A stretch of DNA of 64,000 nt from Epiperipatus broadwayi (GCA_028023455.1 JAQFVV010000030.1:5166501-5230500), one strand, 5' to 3'; positions 38,503 to 51,560 are shown, numbered from the stretch's first letter. Translations and numbers: made by a program. The notes: generated by a model from the sequence alone, not told the origin.

Positions 38503-39320
38503 TAAACAAGGCAAAACTCTCCATACATAGTGCTACCCTGTGCCAACCAGAGTAATCAATGGATGCCAGAAGGCTTGTGCATAAAATCCCTATCTAGTGC
38601 CTACTCATCCCACATCCCCAGACTAGCTTCTGGTTTGTGGCGTTGGTCAGTGAGTGTTGCATTAGATCCTAAGATCTAGGTGCATTACTCTCAGATCCAA
38701 GGCTCCTCACTGACAAAGCCACAAGCCAGTCTGGGGATATTGTATGAGTAGTTACTAGATAGGGATTTTATGCACAAGCCTTCTGGCATCCATTGATTAC
38801 TCTAGTTAGCACAGGGTGGCACTACTGTATGGAGAGTTTTGCCTTGTTTAATAACAATTATGGGTTAGTATAAGAGATAGTGTTCATCCACTAAACATCA
38901 CATGATCACTATCTCATATTAGCATATAATTGTTATTAAACAATTCAAAACAAAGCAAAACTCTCCATACAGTAGTGCCATCTTGTGCTAACAAGAGCAA
39001 TCAATGGATGCCAGAAGGCTTGTGCATAAAATCCCTATCTAGTGCCTACTCATCCAATATCCCCAAACTAGTTTCTGGCTTATGGCCTTCATCAGTGAGG
39101 AGCCTTGGATCTGAGAGCACTGCACCTAGATCTTAAGATCTAATGCAACTCTCCAGCACCCATCTTTTAACTCTATTTAATTACAAAACTATGAGAATGA
39201 AATTGAAAACACAATTAATATTTTCAATCCAAGCTCAATAGCTTATATAGTCATATAATCACTAATTATAGCTTATATAGTCATATGGCACTACTATATA
39301 GAGAGTGTTCATGTGATGTT
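38503..39320 (-). mobile_element. Foldback family copy 7 (818 bp, compound)
   Basis: Two hairpin units joined through an internal palindrome of the leader near 38.84-38.94 kb. It begins AACAAGGCAAAACTCTCC and ends in the complement of the leader (TTCATGTGATGTTTA). It is flanked by the exact 13-bp repeat TATGTGTCAGTAT (38490-38502 and 39321-39333). Confidence 0.9.
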
Positions 39321-39333
39321 TATGTGTCAGTAT

Positions 39334-41226
39334 CTCTCACCTAGACAAAAATAATAGTGAATATAATGATACAAACTTATTAACTGATGGCCAGTGAATT
39401 CTCTCAATGTATAATGATTTTTGTAATGATAAATTACAGATTTTATTTTATTTTTCATGCTAAATGATATGTTTAACTGCTTGCTATTAGATATTTGTAT
39501 CTTCATGGCTAACTGAATATTACGTGTTAAAATATGTAGTATAGTTTTATAATAAATAGGGCTTGATATTCCATCTTATTTGTTGAATTTATATAGAGCA
39601 TTTAAGAAATGAATGTTTGAATATTATTATTTATTTATTTTAAATATTGCATGGCTAATTTACATATACTATATCTACCTCACTACTTCAATAATATAAT
39701 GCTTTTCTAATAGTAATCTCCGCAATTAAGAGAAAAATGTTTATCATGTCAGAGTTAATAACTAGTAAGCTTTCTAAGTGAATAACTGATAATGTTAGGT
39801 AAATTATAGATTTGATTTTCTATGATTATATTAGTAAGTAGTGAGTTATTCTTCATTATTTAAAGACAGTTTCCAATTTATGTAAGCAATTCATTCTATG
39901 ACTTGTTTTTACATAAATCAATTTTTACACGTTATGTTTTTTTCATATACAAGCTTATCATAAGCCATTGAACAGAATATGGCAATATTTTTTAAGAATT
40001 GGAGGTATAAAAGAAATAAGGTCTGCCCTGTGCCTATTGGAGATTGTTAAGTCATATTTAATTAAGATTATGTATTTATACAAAGAATTTCAAGTATGTT
40101 GTTTATTTAACTACTAATAAATCTACTATCAGATTTTTATGATAATTTATTTTGTATATCATTAATTAGATATCATTTACCTACTTTCTAAGAAATTGAT
40201 ACATCCTAATTAGAAATTTATTAACTTCAAAAGATATTTAGTTTACATTATTGAATTTATTTCCATCCTTATGCATAATTTGAAATTTAAGCTAATCATA
40301 GTAATTTATTAAATTCAGGGGTGGGCAAATAGCAGCCTGAGGGTCACATGTGGCCCACCAAGACAATCAGAAAAATCCGCCTTGAACTGAGATTTCCTTT
40401 CCGTGCACAATCGAAGATTCATCTCATATAGTTTCTCTTGTACACAATAATACTGTAATATTAATACTATAATAATAATAATAATAATAATGATGGTGGT
40501 GATGATATTAACATTTTTTACCAATCATTTTTAATAGAATGAGCAAAAAAAATTACTGTGAAATACCAGGAACAAATACTTTACAATGTTCACAAATATA
40601 AGGTTGGAACTTTTTCGTGTTATTGTGAAACAATGTACTTTAAATTTATATAAGTCAGATGCTTCTATAATTAGTTTTTACTAAAACATCTGACATTAAT
40701 TCATGTAAATAAATAAAAATTTAAACTTTCGTGATCATTTATAATTACTTTTGAAACTCTAGCACAACAGTGTTCCTAGATAAAATCTTCAGTTAGGTAA
40801 AAAATAGCAAATACTGGTAATACAGGAAGTCCATTTACTCCAAACAATTGTATTCTAATTGATAAGTATGCATTCTTCAAACATCAACTAAATCACTTTG
40901 ATATCTTTCATTTGTGCATCAGCAGTGTAAGCATTATTTTTGGATTTCCATAATAGTTATTTTATGACCGCATATATATTATGTATAGTCTACTAACTGA
41001 TAATCTGTTGCAGTAAAACTGATAAGATTCAAATTTAATCTTTACTCAGTGTTTCTTGAATCTTCTACTTATATATGTAACATACATATGGAGATTATCT
41101 ATTTAATAACAAACGTACTGCAATTTTGTCAGACATTTTTGTGAAAGTAAGTAAATAAGGGAATTATTTTTTGATAAGAAAATGAGTATTAAATTCTGTA
41201 ATTTAAAATATAAATTATTATTACTG
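39334..41226. other. No gene; microsatellite and hAT-end fragment within
   Basis: AT-rich intergenic or intronic DNA upstream of the LRR exon. It contains the hAT-like end at 40316 and a short ATA-rich trinucleotide run at about 40456-40500. Confidence 0.4.
40316..40500 (+). repeat. hAT-type element end fragment
   Basis: It starts CAGGGGTGGGCAAATAGCAG and continues with GTCACATGTGGCCC, the classic look of a hAT-family terminus. I found no matching inverted end downstream, so it is probably a truncated copy. It runs into an ATA/ATG trinucleotide microsatellite (about 40456-40505). Confidence 0.55.
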
Positions 41227-41243
41227 TATTTTCATCTTAATAT

Positions 41244-41510
41244 CACATGATCACCATCTCTTATACTAGCACATAATTGTTATTAAACAAGGCAAAATTC
41301 TCCATACAGTAGTGCCACTCTGTGCCAACCAGAGTAATCAATGGATGCCCGAAGGCTTGTGCATAAAATCTCTATCTAGTGCCTGCTCATCCAATATCCC
41401 CAGACTAGTTTCTGACTTGTGGCCTTCATCAGTGAGGAGCCTTCTGGCATCCATTGATTACTCTGGTTGGCACAGGGTGGCACTACTGTATGGAGAGTTT
41501 TGCCTTGTTT
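41244..41510 (+). mobile_element. Foldback family copy 8, next to the LRR exon
   Basis: A 267-bp copy with leader (CACATGATCACCATCTC) and both hairpin arms, ending GGAGAGTTTTGCCTTG. The flanks TATTTTCATCTTAATAT (41227-41243) and TATTTTCATCTAATAT (41511-41526) form a duplication of about 16 bp. The right flank copy provides sequence immediately before the splice acceptor of the LRR exon, and an open frame in the element is in phase with the LRR coding sequence. Confidence 0.88.
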
Positions 41511-41544
41511 TATTTTCATCTAATATAATTTTTTTTTTTTTTAG
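41511..41544 (+). promoter_or_regulatory. Splice acceptor (3' splice site) of LRR exon
   Basis: A CTAAT branch-site-like sequence is followed by a run of ~15 T and AG at 41543-41544. The branch-site-like sequence lies in the target duplication of the adjacent foldback element. The exon would start at 41545, 28 bases before the ATG at 41573. Confidence 0.65.
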
Positions 41545-41572
41545 GTTAACACATTCCATCAAGTTCTACATT

Positions 41573-43552
41573 ATGTACCCTTTAGGAGCTTTTATTTTTA
41601 TTTTTTCGAATTTAAATTGTTTCGTATATGGACTTAAATCCTGTCCAGAAGTATGTAACTGCTCAAATGATACACAAACTGTATATTGCCAAAATCAAAA
41701 TTTACATTCTGTTCCTCCAAATATTTTTCCTCAGGTTGAAAAACTTTATTTGGACAAAAATGCATTTACACAACTTCCTGATCACATATTTAAAACATTT
41801 TTCATACTAATAGTTTTAGAAATAACTAACAACAAATTGGACGATTTGCAAAAGGAGTCTTTAAAAGGTTTAAACAAACTTCAAAAACTGAATTTACATT
41901 CTAATAATCTTGCTTTTCTGGATGATGATCTTTTTTATGACTTGGAAAATTTGGAAGTTTTAATTCTTTCTAGAAATAAATTAACCACAATACCAAAAAC
42001 TGTTACTTATTTAAAAAAATTAACTGAATTAAATCTTTGTGGAAATAGAATAACTGTCAGTACTTTCCCTACTGAAGTCAACAGTTTTATGTTTTTAACT
42101 ACAGTAAAATTAAATGATAATCCTTTGATGACTCTAAATGGATTAGATAACGTTTCAACAACTTTAGTAACTTTGCACATAAGTAAATGTAATATTGCAA
42201 ATATAAATCAAGGAATCATTAAAAAATTCTTGAAGTTAAAATCATTAAAATTATGTTATAATCCATTAACAAATATTTCAATTTATAACCTCTTAAACGA
42301 CTTAAGTCTTTCCACCACTATTAATTCTCTTCATCTAAATGGGGTTGGATTAATGGTTGAACATTTGATTATATTTCAGAAATTTCATCATTCATTACAT
42401 CATCTATTTCTGTGCTGTAATAATTTAAAACTGATCAAAACAGATTCATTTAAAAAATTTTATAAATTGCAACTACTAGACTTAAGTCACAATAATATTG
42501 AAGATGACTACATAGCAAATTATATTGATTCATTAAATCTAAAAACATTAGTATTGTCTCATAATAAGTTTAAAAAAATTCCTGACAGTTTACCATCTAG
42601 TTTAACAGATTTATTAATGTCACATAATTTAATTAATAATGTGTCACTTAATAATCTAAATTATTTATCACATTTGGAAAAATTAGATTTGTCATGGAAT
42701 CATTTTACTAATCTTTATAGTAAAACTTTTAGTTCACTATCAAAGTTAGAAAACCTTGATATCAGTTCCAATAACATAAAAAGCCTGCCAGAATATATAT
42801 TCTTTTCTCATAATCTTAAATTATTAAATCTAAGTAATAACAGTTTTAATAGTTTACCAATGACTGCTTTTGCTGGTTTAATAAACTTAAAGAAATTGTA
42901 TTTGGGAAGAAATCAGTTGAATAATTTAAATGGTCAGATGTTTCAGTATTTAAAAAATCTGACTGTTTTGGATATTGGCTTCAATCAACTTTCTCATATT
43001 CAACCAGATTTGTTAACCACATTAATTAATCTTAAGGTATTAAGTCTAAAAGGAAATTCAATCACGGAACTTCCTCTTGAGATTTTTAAAAGTCAGATAT
43101 TGTTAGAAGAATTGGATTTATCCGACAACTATCTTGAAACTTTTAATTCAATAATGGTTCTTAAAGATAATTTAAAATTACTTAACTTAAAAAACAATCA
43201 CTTTTCTTGTACCTGCGAATTAAGCATTTTTAGTGAATTGATTAATAATAAAAATTTAAAGATAGTTGACATTTCATCATACAAGTGTCATTTGCCAAAA
43301 AATTGGCAAAATAAAAATATTAGTATATATTTGGATAAATCAAATGATTGTTCAAATTCAGGGATCATATTCAGCATAGTTACAGCATTTTTAGTTTGTA
43401 TTCCTGTGGTAATAGCCGGTTTTTTTATACAAAAACGTTGCAATCCTAAAAAATATGCATCGTTGAATCAAAAATCTAAGAGAATGAATAAATTATTTTC
43501 AGACTCAGAACCAAGTCCAAATACTAGTGATCCTTTAATAAAATTTGAATAA
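41573..43552 (+). CDS. Leucine-rich-repeat type I transmembrane receptor (no TIR domain)
   Basis: 659 residues in one uninterrupted exon. Residues 1-20 form a signal peptide (MYPLGAFIFIFSNLNCFVYG). A cysteine-rich LRR N-cap follows (CPEVCNC....TVYC), then about 20-21 leucine-rich repeats of 23-24 residues (pattern L..L.L..N.L). An LRR C-cap comes next (NNHFSCTCEL...YKCHL, then C), then one membrane helix (about 598-619, IIFSIVTAFLVCIPVVIAGF) and a basic 40-residue cytoplasmic tail. There is no TIR domain, so it is not a complete Toll receptor. It resembles LRR adhesion or co-receptor proteins such as chaoptin- or LRRC15-like ones, but ligand and role are unknown. The frame is open upstream to 41312, but that part is transposon and intron. 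I chose the ATG at 41573 because it starts the signal peptide just after a splice acceptor. Confidence 0.88.
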   Translation: MYPLGAFIFIFSNLNCFVYGLKSCPEVCNCSNDTQTVYCQNQNLHSVPPNIFPQVEKLYLDKNAFTQLPDHIFKTFFILIVLEITNNKLDDLQKESLKGLNKLQKLNLHSNNLAFLDDDLFYDLENLEVLILSRNKLTTIPKTVTYLKKLTELNLCGNRITVSTFPTEVNSFMFLTTVKLNDNPLMTLNGLDNVSTTLVTLHISKCNIANINQGIIKKFLKLKSLKLCYNPLTNISIYNLLNDLSLSTTINSLHLNGVGLMVEHLIIFQKFHHSLHHLFLCCNNLKLIKTDSFKKFYKLQLLDLSHNNIEDDYIANYIDSLNLKTLVLSHNKFKKIPDSLPSSLTDLLMSHNLINNVSLNNLNYLSHLEKLDLSWNHFTNLYSKTFSSLSKLENLDISSNNIKSLPEYIFFSHNLKLLNLSNNSFNSLPMTAFAGLINLKKLYLGRNQLNNLNGQMFQYLKNLTVLDIGFNQLSHIQPDLLTTLINLKVLSLKGNSITELPLEIFKSQILLEELDLSDNYLETFNSIMVLKDNLKLLNLKNNHFSCTCELSIFSELINNKNLKIVDISSYKCHLPKNWQNKNISIYLDKSNDCSNSGIIFSIVTAFLVCIPVVIAGFFIQKRCNPKKYASLNQKSKRMNKLFSDSEPSPNTSDPLIKFE

Positions 43553-43638
43553 TATTTGTTTTTTGGTGATGTATTAGCTTGTATTATTTTTTGTGGTGTT
43601 TGAAGCAATATTATCTGTATTGTTATGTGTTATTCTGC

Positions 43639-43936
43639 TAAAACATCACCAAAGATCCCAAAATGTATAGATACTGAATTGGGTTGATCTGTACGACTAT
43701 ATAAGCAAATTAGGTCGGATTGAAAATATCTTGTTTTCATCTCATGCTCATAGCTTTATGGTTAACTAAATAGGTAAAAAGAGACTGTGAAAGCCACAAG
43801 CTAGAAACTAGTCTGGTGATATTGGATGATTAGGCGCTGGATTAAGGATTTTCTGCACATATCTTCTAGCATCCATTGATTACCATGGTTTGCACTGGGT
43901 GGCACTACTGTATGGAGAGTTTGCTATTGTTTTAAG
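43639..43936 (+). mobile_element. Foldback family copy 9, just 3' of the LRR gene
   Basis: A copy with shortened leader (AAAACATCACC) and right arm, ending CTACTGTATGGAGAGTTTG. The flanks TGTTATTCTGC (43628-43638) and TATTATTCTGC (43937-43947) match at 10 of 11 bases. It may lie in the 3' untranslated region, about 90 bp after the stop codon. Confidence 0.8.
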
Positions 43937-43947
43937 TATTATTCTGC

Positions 43948-44984
43948 ATTAAAAAATGAAATAAATTTTTGTTTTCATTTACAGATATTATAGCTATCAT
44001 TTTTTTATTCTTTGCAGAATGAAGTTTCTCTTGAATTGCATCTATTTCTTGGGATCTAATTTAGGACTTCAGTTATTTTATTAGTCATTTCTTTCATCTC
44101 AGCTTTATTACAGCCATTTATTTTTTTCAATAATGTCAGTAATCTAGTACTTTGCTTTCAGTCTTATTTTCTTTATCCTAGCATACATCTGTCCATACTT
44201 TACAAATTCTCTGCAGTCTTTATATTTTTCTTTAAGTTTTCAATTATCAGATTTATGCTTAAATGTTGATTAAATAATTAAATTAAAACCTTTGCTTTTC
44301 GGGCAAGTTTTCTTTTAATAATAATTTATTTCATTCAAGTATAATTCTGTGTTAAATTCCATCCATTATGTTTCTATCGACATTAATATTGTATTAAAGA
44401 CATTTATAATGTTTACCTTCTAGTTCATTATCATCAATATTTTTTCTACTTTTTGTCTTTAGTTATAATGTAGATTGATAATTTGCCTAATATATTCTGC
44501 AGCTTTGAAACATTGATTTCTATTTTGTTTGCTGTTTACTTTAATTCATAAAATATTTTCTATATAACAATTATAAAAAGTGTTGAATAAAGTTTCAGCC
44601 TACTAAATACTCTTACCAATATTATTTATCATAGTGCTATCATCAAGTCTAATCACTACTATTACGTTTAGTTAAATATTATTTATAATGTAGCAATATA
44701 TTGGGTAAATCAGAGTTGAGATTTTTATGTACTCCGAAACTGTGAACTATGCTGTATTAACATATATAATTTTAATATAAAGGAATAAAATTAGGAGTTC
44801 TCCTAAGTAAATTAGAATGATGATGTAGCTATATCAGAAATTTTGTGAGTTTATTCTGATTAGGATTGATTTTGGGATAATGTAAATAATGATAGTTTAT
44901 GAAAAAAATTAATATTCCAAATAAATATAGTTATTATGAAAAGTAAAATCTTTTTTTTTTAAATTCTAAATTTAATTTTATGTT
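43948..44984. other. No gene recognised; may include start of mitochondrial insert
   Basis: AT-rich. From about 44.7 kb the composition resembles the mitochondrial insert, and some of it could be control-region sequence, but I cannot confirm this. Confidence 0.35.
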
Positions 44985-45850
44985 TGAGATTAAATTTCCA
45001 TTTAATCTACTTTGTTTCGACTTTTCTTGATTTTTTTACAAGAATGATGGGCGATATGTACATATTAATATAAGTTTTCAGTTTAACATGATAAAATTTT
45101 ACTGACAAATTTTATTTTTAATAATTTTTCAATTATTATGTGTAAATATAAGTTAATTTAATTCATTTCATCTTAATAAAATTGCACCTTGACCTGATTT
45201 AATAGATTATTCTATTATGAGATTAATTAAAAATAATTTCATATACAGTGGTATACAATTAAGTATTAAGTAAGGTATATCGTGGGTTATCGATTTAGAA
45301 ACAAATTTATTTGTAAAAGTTAATACCGTCAAATTTATTTTGTTGATTTTTGTTTGAATTATTATATGAATGTAGAATAGTAGAGTATCTAATCCTGTTT
45401 TTAGTCTAAATTTGGAATAATTTTGGTATTATTTTGGTTAGAAATTTCATTTTTAAGGAAAATATGATTGAATTTATTTATTCAGAAAAAATTAATTTAT
45501 AATAACGTATAACCGCTGCTGTTGGCACGAATTTGGCCTTTAATAATTTTTAAATTAAAAGTAATTTATTACTGATATTTTTGTTAATAAATAAATATGT
45601 GTATATTTAAATAATGTTTTGTTTACATAAATTAAATAAAAGGTTTAAAAATTAGTTAAAAAAATAAATATTTGGTTACTGGTAGGAGTATATAATAATT
45701 TATTTTTTTAAAAAAAAGTTTATGAAAAAACTGGAAAGGAAGAATTAAATATTTAAAAATAATTTTTTTATACTTTTTGCATAATGGATTTATGATAATT
45801 GTTAAGTTAATTTCTCTAAAAAAATTGATCTAAGTTTTTATTGGGATTTA
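44985..45850 (-). pseudogene. rrnS: NUMT: mitochondrial 12S rRNA (inverted relative to the rest)
   Basis: The plus strand carries complements of conserved 12S landmarks: CTACTTTGTTTCGACTT and GATGGGCGATATGTACAT (3' end of the rRNA, about 44.99-45.06 kb), TAGAGTATCTAATCCTG (about 45.38 kb) and CCGCTGCTGTTGGCACGAAT (about 45.51 kb). The gene therefore reads leftwards, opposite to the neighbouring 16S. The 5' end is not resolved. Confidence 0.88.
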
Positions 45851-45959
45851 TTGCAAAAACGGTTAAATGAAAACTTTGAAGTGAAATGCTGATGAAATTT
45901 TTGATATATAGTTTTTAAAATATTATTATAGATAATTTATTTATATATTATTAGTTTAG

Positions 45960-46655
45960 CAATAGTGTTGATATGAATTTTATGTGAGTATTATGAAAAT
46001 AAGGTAGTTAAGTCAAAGATAAAATACAAATAATATAAGTTTGAATATATTGTGAATATTAGTTTTAGGAATTCAGCAAAAATTGTTTCATCTGTTTATC
46101 AAAAACATTGCCCTTTGCATATATAAAGGGTATAGTCTGCTCAGTGAGCATTAAATGGCCATAGTATTTATGACAATGATAAGGTAGCATAATCACTTGT
46201 CTTGTAAATTAAGACTGGAATGAATGGATAAATGGGGCAATTCTTTCTTAAATTAAATATTAAAAATAATATTTTTAGTGAAGAAACTAAAATGAAACTG
46301 AGGAACAAGAAGACCCTATTAAGCTTTATATAATTATTTTGTTGGGGAAACAAAAGAATAAAATTTCTTTAAAAATTTTTTTGATAAATTTTGATTTATT
46401 ATTCATGATTATAGAATAAATTACTTAAAGGGATGACAGCATATTTTTTTTTTAAAAGTTATTATTTACAAAGAAGATTATGACCTCGATGTTGGATTAG
46501 AAATATTATATGAAGTTGTTGTATGAATTAGTCTGTTCGACTATTAAATTTCTACATGATCTGAGTTCAAATCAGTGTAAACCAGATTGGTTTCTATCTT
46601 CAAATATTTTGTGTTAGTACGAAAGGATCACATGAAGTTCTTTAGAGAGTTGGTT
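45960..46655 (+). pseudogene. rrnL: NUMT: mitochondrial 16S rRNA, 3' part
   Basis: Landmarks in order: GGAATTCAGCAAAAATTG, CTGTTTATCAAAAACATTGC (about 46.09 kb), AAGGTAGCATAATCACTTGT (about 46.18 kb), ATGACCTCGATGTTGGATTA (about 46.48 kb) and GTACGAAAGGATCACATG (about 46.62 kb). The 5' part is missing or unrecognisable; the junction with inverted 12S lies somewhere in 45.75-45.95 kb. Confidence 0.9.
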
Positions 46656-46711
46656 GACCTAATAGAAGTAAATATATAGACTTTGGAAGTCTAAATGATT
46701 TTTCAATTTAA
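46655..46711 (+). pseudogene. trnP: NUMT: trnP (anticodon TGG)
   Basis: An anticodon arm TAGAC-TTTGGAA-GTCTA (46677-46693) gives anticodon TGG (proline). It sits directly before nad4L, as trnP does in many arthropod mitochondrial genomes. The other arms are poorly formed, so the ends are approximate. Confidence 0.6.
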
Positions 46712-46712
46712 A

Positions 46713-46990
46713 ATGTTAATTCCAATTATATTTGTTATTATTGGGGTTATAATGTTTGTTATGTATCTGGTTCATTTATTGTCAATGTTATTAAGATTGG
46801 AGTTTATTATGTTAAATATTTTTTGAATTATGATTTCATGATTAATATTTTTAGATAAAGAGTTGTTTTTAAGTTTAGTTTTTTGACTTTAACTGTTTGT
46901 GAAGCAAGTTTGGGTTTATTATTATTAGTAACTTTAATTCGTAGTCATGGGAATGATTTATTTAATAGTTTAAGAGTTGTAAGATGATAG
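46713..46990 (+). pseudogene. nad4L: NUMT: nad4L
   Basis: The NADH dehydrogenase subunit 4L frame begins MLIPIIFVIIGVMMFVMYLV and includes CEASLGLLLLVTLIRSHGND. One single-base shift near 46.89 kb separates the halves. TGA is read as Trp and AGA as Ser. It overlaps the start of nad4 by 7 bases. Confidence 0.88.
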
Positions 46991-48310
46991 AAATTATAAT
47001 GATGTTTATTGTATTAATTGTGATGTTAGTGTTTAAGTTAATTGATTGAGGATTTATAGTTAATGTTATCTTATTAATTATAATGATGTTTGTTGTTACT
47101 AAGTTATATTTATGTTTTTATGTGTCAAGCATTTCTTATAGGTTTGGTATTGATATAGTGTCAATACCTTTGGTTATATTAACGATATTATCATGTGTGT
47201 AAAATTTTTTTAATGAAATATTAGTAAGCATTATTTTTGTGTAATAATTTTGGCATTAAATGTTATTTTATTTTTTACTTTTGTTTCATTAAATATTTTA
47301 GTATTTTATATATTATTTGAATTTTCATTGATCCCAACTATTATTTTAATTATAGGTTGGGTTATCAGCCTGAGCGACTTCAAGCAATATTATATTTATT
47401 GTTTTATACTTTGTTTGCTTCTTTTCCTCTATTAATAGGAATTATTGGAATATATTAGTGAATAAATACTATATCAATGATTATTATAATAAAGTATTAT
47501 TTTTTAATAAGTGAATTTATGATATTATATTGAATTATTTGTATAATAGCTTTTTTTGGTAAAATTACCAATATATGTTGTGCATATTTGTTTATCAAAA
47601 GCGCATGTTGAGGCTCCTATTTCTGGGTCTATAATTTTGGTGAGAGTTTTGTTAAAATTGGGGGGGGGGGTATGGAGTTGTTCGTTTTTCAATGATTTTT
47701 AAGAGAATTACATTAAAATTTAGTGAGTTTTTGCTTAAGATTATTTGCGGCAATTATAACTAGAATTATTTGTATTCGGCAAGTTGATATAAAGGCTTTA
47801 ATTGCTTATTCTTCAGTAGGACATATAGGATTAATGATTAGATCAGTGTTTGTAATATGTAAGTGAAAGATTAATGCGGCTATTTGAATGATGGTAGGGC
47901 GTGGACTTTGTTCATCTGGTTTATTTTGTTTATCAAGAATTTCATATGAGTGATATCATTCTCGAAGAATGATGGTATCTAAGGGGATATTAAGTTTATT
48001 TCCTAATTTGAGGTTATTTTGGTTTATATTAATTATTGTAAATATAGATGCTCCTCCTTTTCTTAATTTATTAAGAGAAATTGGTATTATACATTCCTTA
48101 ATTTTTTGAAGTAATATTAGGATTATTTTATTCATTTTTATTTCATTTTTTGGTGCTGTTTATAGTATGTATTTATATTCTTATACACAGCATGGGCAGA
48201 TATTTTTTAGTTTAAATAGAATAAAATCTGTTTAGTATAATGAGTATCTTTTATTATTTTTACATTTGTTACCATTAAATGTGTTGTTGCTAAAGTCTGA
48301 ATTATTTTAT
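46984..48310 (+). pseudogene. nad4: NUMT: nad4
   Basis: NADH dehydrogenase subunit 4. Recognisable blocks are the N-terminus [26 protein letters not shown] (47.31-47.36 kb), the out-of-frame continuation YQPERLQA then [24 protein letters not shown] then LKLGG (47.61-47.67 kb, with a run of 11 G), and RQVDMKALIAYSSVGHMGLM (47.78-47.84 kb). Several indels disrupt it. Confidence 0.88.
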
Positions 48311-48420
48311 TTATAGTTTATTAATGTTTTTTAATTGGAGATTAGATGTAAGATATACTATATGTATTATAGAATAATTAAAGCTTTGAAGGTTTTTAGT
48401 TTTATTGACTTATTTGTGTT

Positions 48421-48512
48421 ATTTTTGAATTATGAATTCAAGAGCTTTATTAGCTTATAGTGAACTATAATTTAAACTTCAAAAGTTTAAGTGACAAACA
48501 CTTATGAATTTT
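48421..48512 (+). pseudogene. trnW: NUMT: tRNA-like sequence, possibly trnW (anticodon TCA)
   Basis: The anticodon-type arm TAAAC-TTCAAAA-GTTTA gives TCA (Trp), just before nad2. Acceptor arms AATTCA and TGAATT can pair. A further hairpin with loop TTTGAAG lies near 48.38 kb and is unassigned. Trp upstream of nad2 differs from the ancestral order (nad2 then trnW), so this call is tentative. Confidence 0.4.
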
Positions 48513-49440
48513 CTTTATTATTTTATTTTTTATTGGTTTTTAGTTTATTAATTCAGATAAGGATAAGATCGTGAATTTTTATTTGAATTGGATTGGAAAT
48601 AAATATATTATGTATTATCCTTCTTTTAGTGAGGGGAATGAAGAATATAAATGAGAGGGTAATTAAGTATTTTGTTATTCAAGTATTTGGTTCTGTAATT
48701 TTGTTAGGTTTTTTTAGTACTATGATAATATTAAGTTATTATTATGATATAATTAGATATATTTTTTGGATATCAATAATATTAAAGATTGGTGCAGCAC
48801 CATTTCATGTTTGATATCCTGGCGTTAAATATTTTTTTAGTAATGACTATTCAGAAGTTTGGATTATTATTTATTATGAGATATTTGTTAAGCTTTGAAG
48901 CTTATTTAATTTTTAGAGTTATTTTAAGGGTAATAATTGGAGGATTTGGGGGGTTTAATCAGGTAATAATACGTAGATTGTTTGCATATTTTTTTAATGG
49001 TCATGTTGGTTGAATAATTGTTTCTATTTTATTAAGAGATAATGTTTGAGTTGTTTATTATTCTTTTTATTTTATTTGATGATAATGTTTTGTATTATAT
49101 TTTATTTGAAAGGAATTTTTTATATTACTCAAATATTTTTTTTCTAAGTTTGAGAAGTGAGTTGTTTTATTACGAATGCTTTCTTTAGGCGATTTGCCAC
49201 CTTTTAGTGGATTTTTCCCGAAAATCATTGTTAAATATTTTGATATTAAAGGGGGAGAGGTTATTGGTACTAATAATATTAATAGGAATATTGATTGGGC
49301 TATATTATTATGTTCATTTAATATATGTCAGTATGATGTTTAAGGCAATAAGATTATTATGAGTTTTGAATGTAAAGAAATATATAGTTTTGGATTGGTG
49401 ATTTAAATGTTTTAATAATAGTAATATTGTTTATTATTCT
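48504..49440 (+). pseudogene. nad2: NUMT: nad2
   Basis: NADH dehydrogenase subunit 2: MNFLYYFIFYWFLV..., WIGLEINMLCI, NESVIKYFVIQVFGS, KIGAAPFHVWYPGV (48.79-48.82 kb, a frameshift follows), GGFNQVMMRSLFAY and LSLGDLPPFSGFFPKIIV (49.18-49.23 kb). It runs almost directly into cox1 with no room for tRNA genes. Confidence 0.88.
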
Positions 49441-49461
49441 AGTTGGGATAATTTGGTTTTA

Positions 49462-50982
<1,521 letters not shown>

Positions 50983-50983
50983 T

Positions 50984-51560
50984 ATGGCAAGGTGAAATGA
51001 GTTAATATTTCAAGATGATTTTTCTCCTTTAATAGAACAATTAATTTTTTTTCATGATCATTCATTATTGGTTTTAATTTTAATTCCCACTTTGATTGGA
51101 TATAGAATATTTAGTTTAATTTTAAATAAGAATTTGATACGTTATTTGTTGGAAGGACAATGAATTGAAATAATTTGAACAGTTTTACCTGTTATTATTT
51201 TAGTACTTTTTTTTTTCCTTCATTACATTTGTTGTATATGTTAGATGAGGTTTCTGTTCCATTTTTTAAGTATCAAAGTAGTTGGACATCAGTTATATTG
51301 AAGATATGATTTATTGATATTGAGTTTGATTCATGTATGATTAGAATTGATTTGGAGTTTGGTGAGTTTCGTCTTCTTGATGTTGATAATCGGTTAATTT
51401 GACCATTTCAAGGTTAAAGTTGATGCAGTTCCTGGATGTTTAAATCAAATTGTATTATATTTAAATCGAGTTGGATTGTTTTATGGGCAATGTTCTGAAA
51501 TTTATGGTGCTAATCATAGGTTTTTATGCCTATTGTTATTGAATCAGTTCTGATAAAAAA
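50984..51560 (+). pseudogene. cox2: NUMT: cox2
   Basis: Cytochrome c oxidase subunit II from MARWNELMFQDDFSPLMEQL through [44 protein letters not shown] and [12 protein letters not shown] to [14 protein letters not shown]. The stretch with the first copper ligand (the HSWTVP region) between WPFQ and KVDAVPG is missing, a deletion of about 20-25 codons. Small frameshifts are present. Confidence 0.9.

Noticed and set aside
41312-41572. Upstream extension of the LRR open frame
   Set aside because: It translates foldback element and intron sequence, and similar peptides (CIKSLSSAYSSNIP...) recur at other foldback copies, so it is not host protein.
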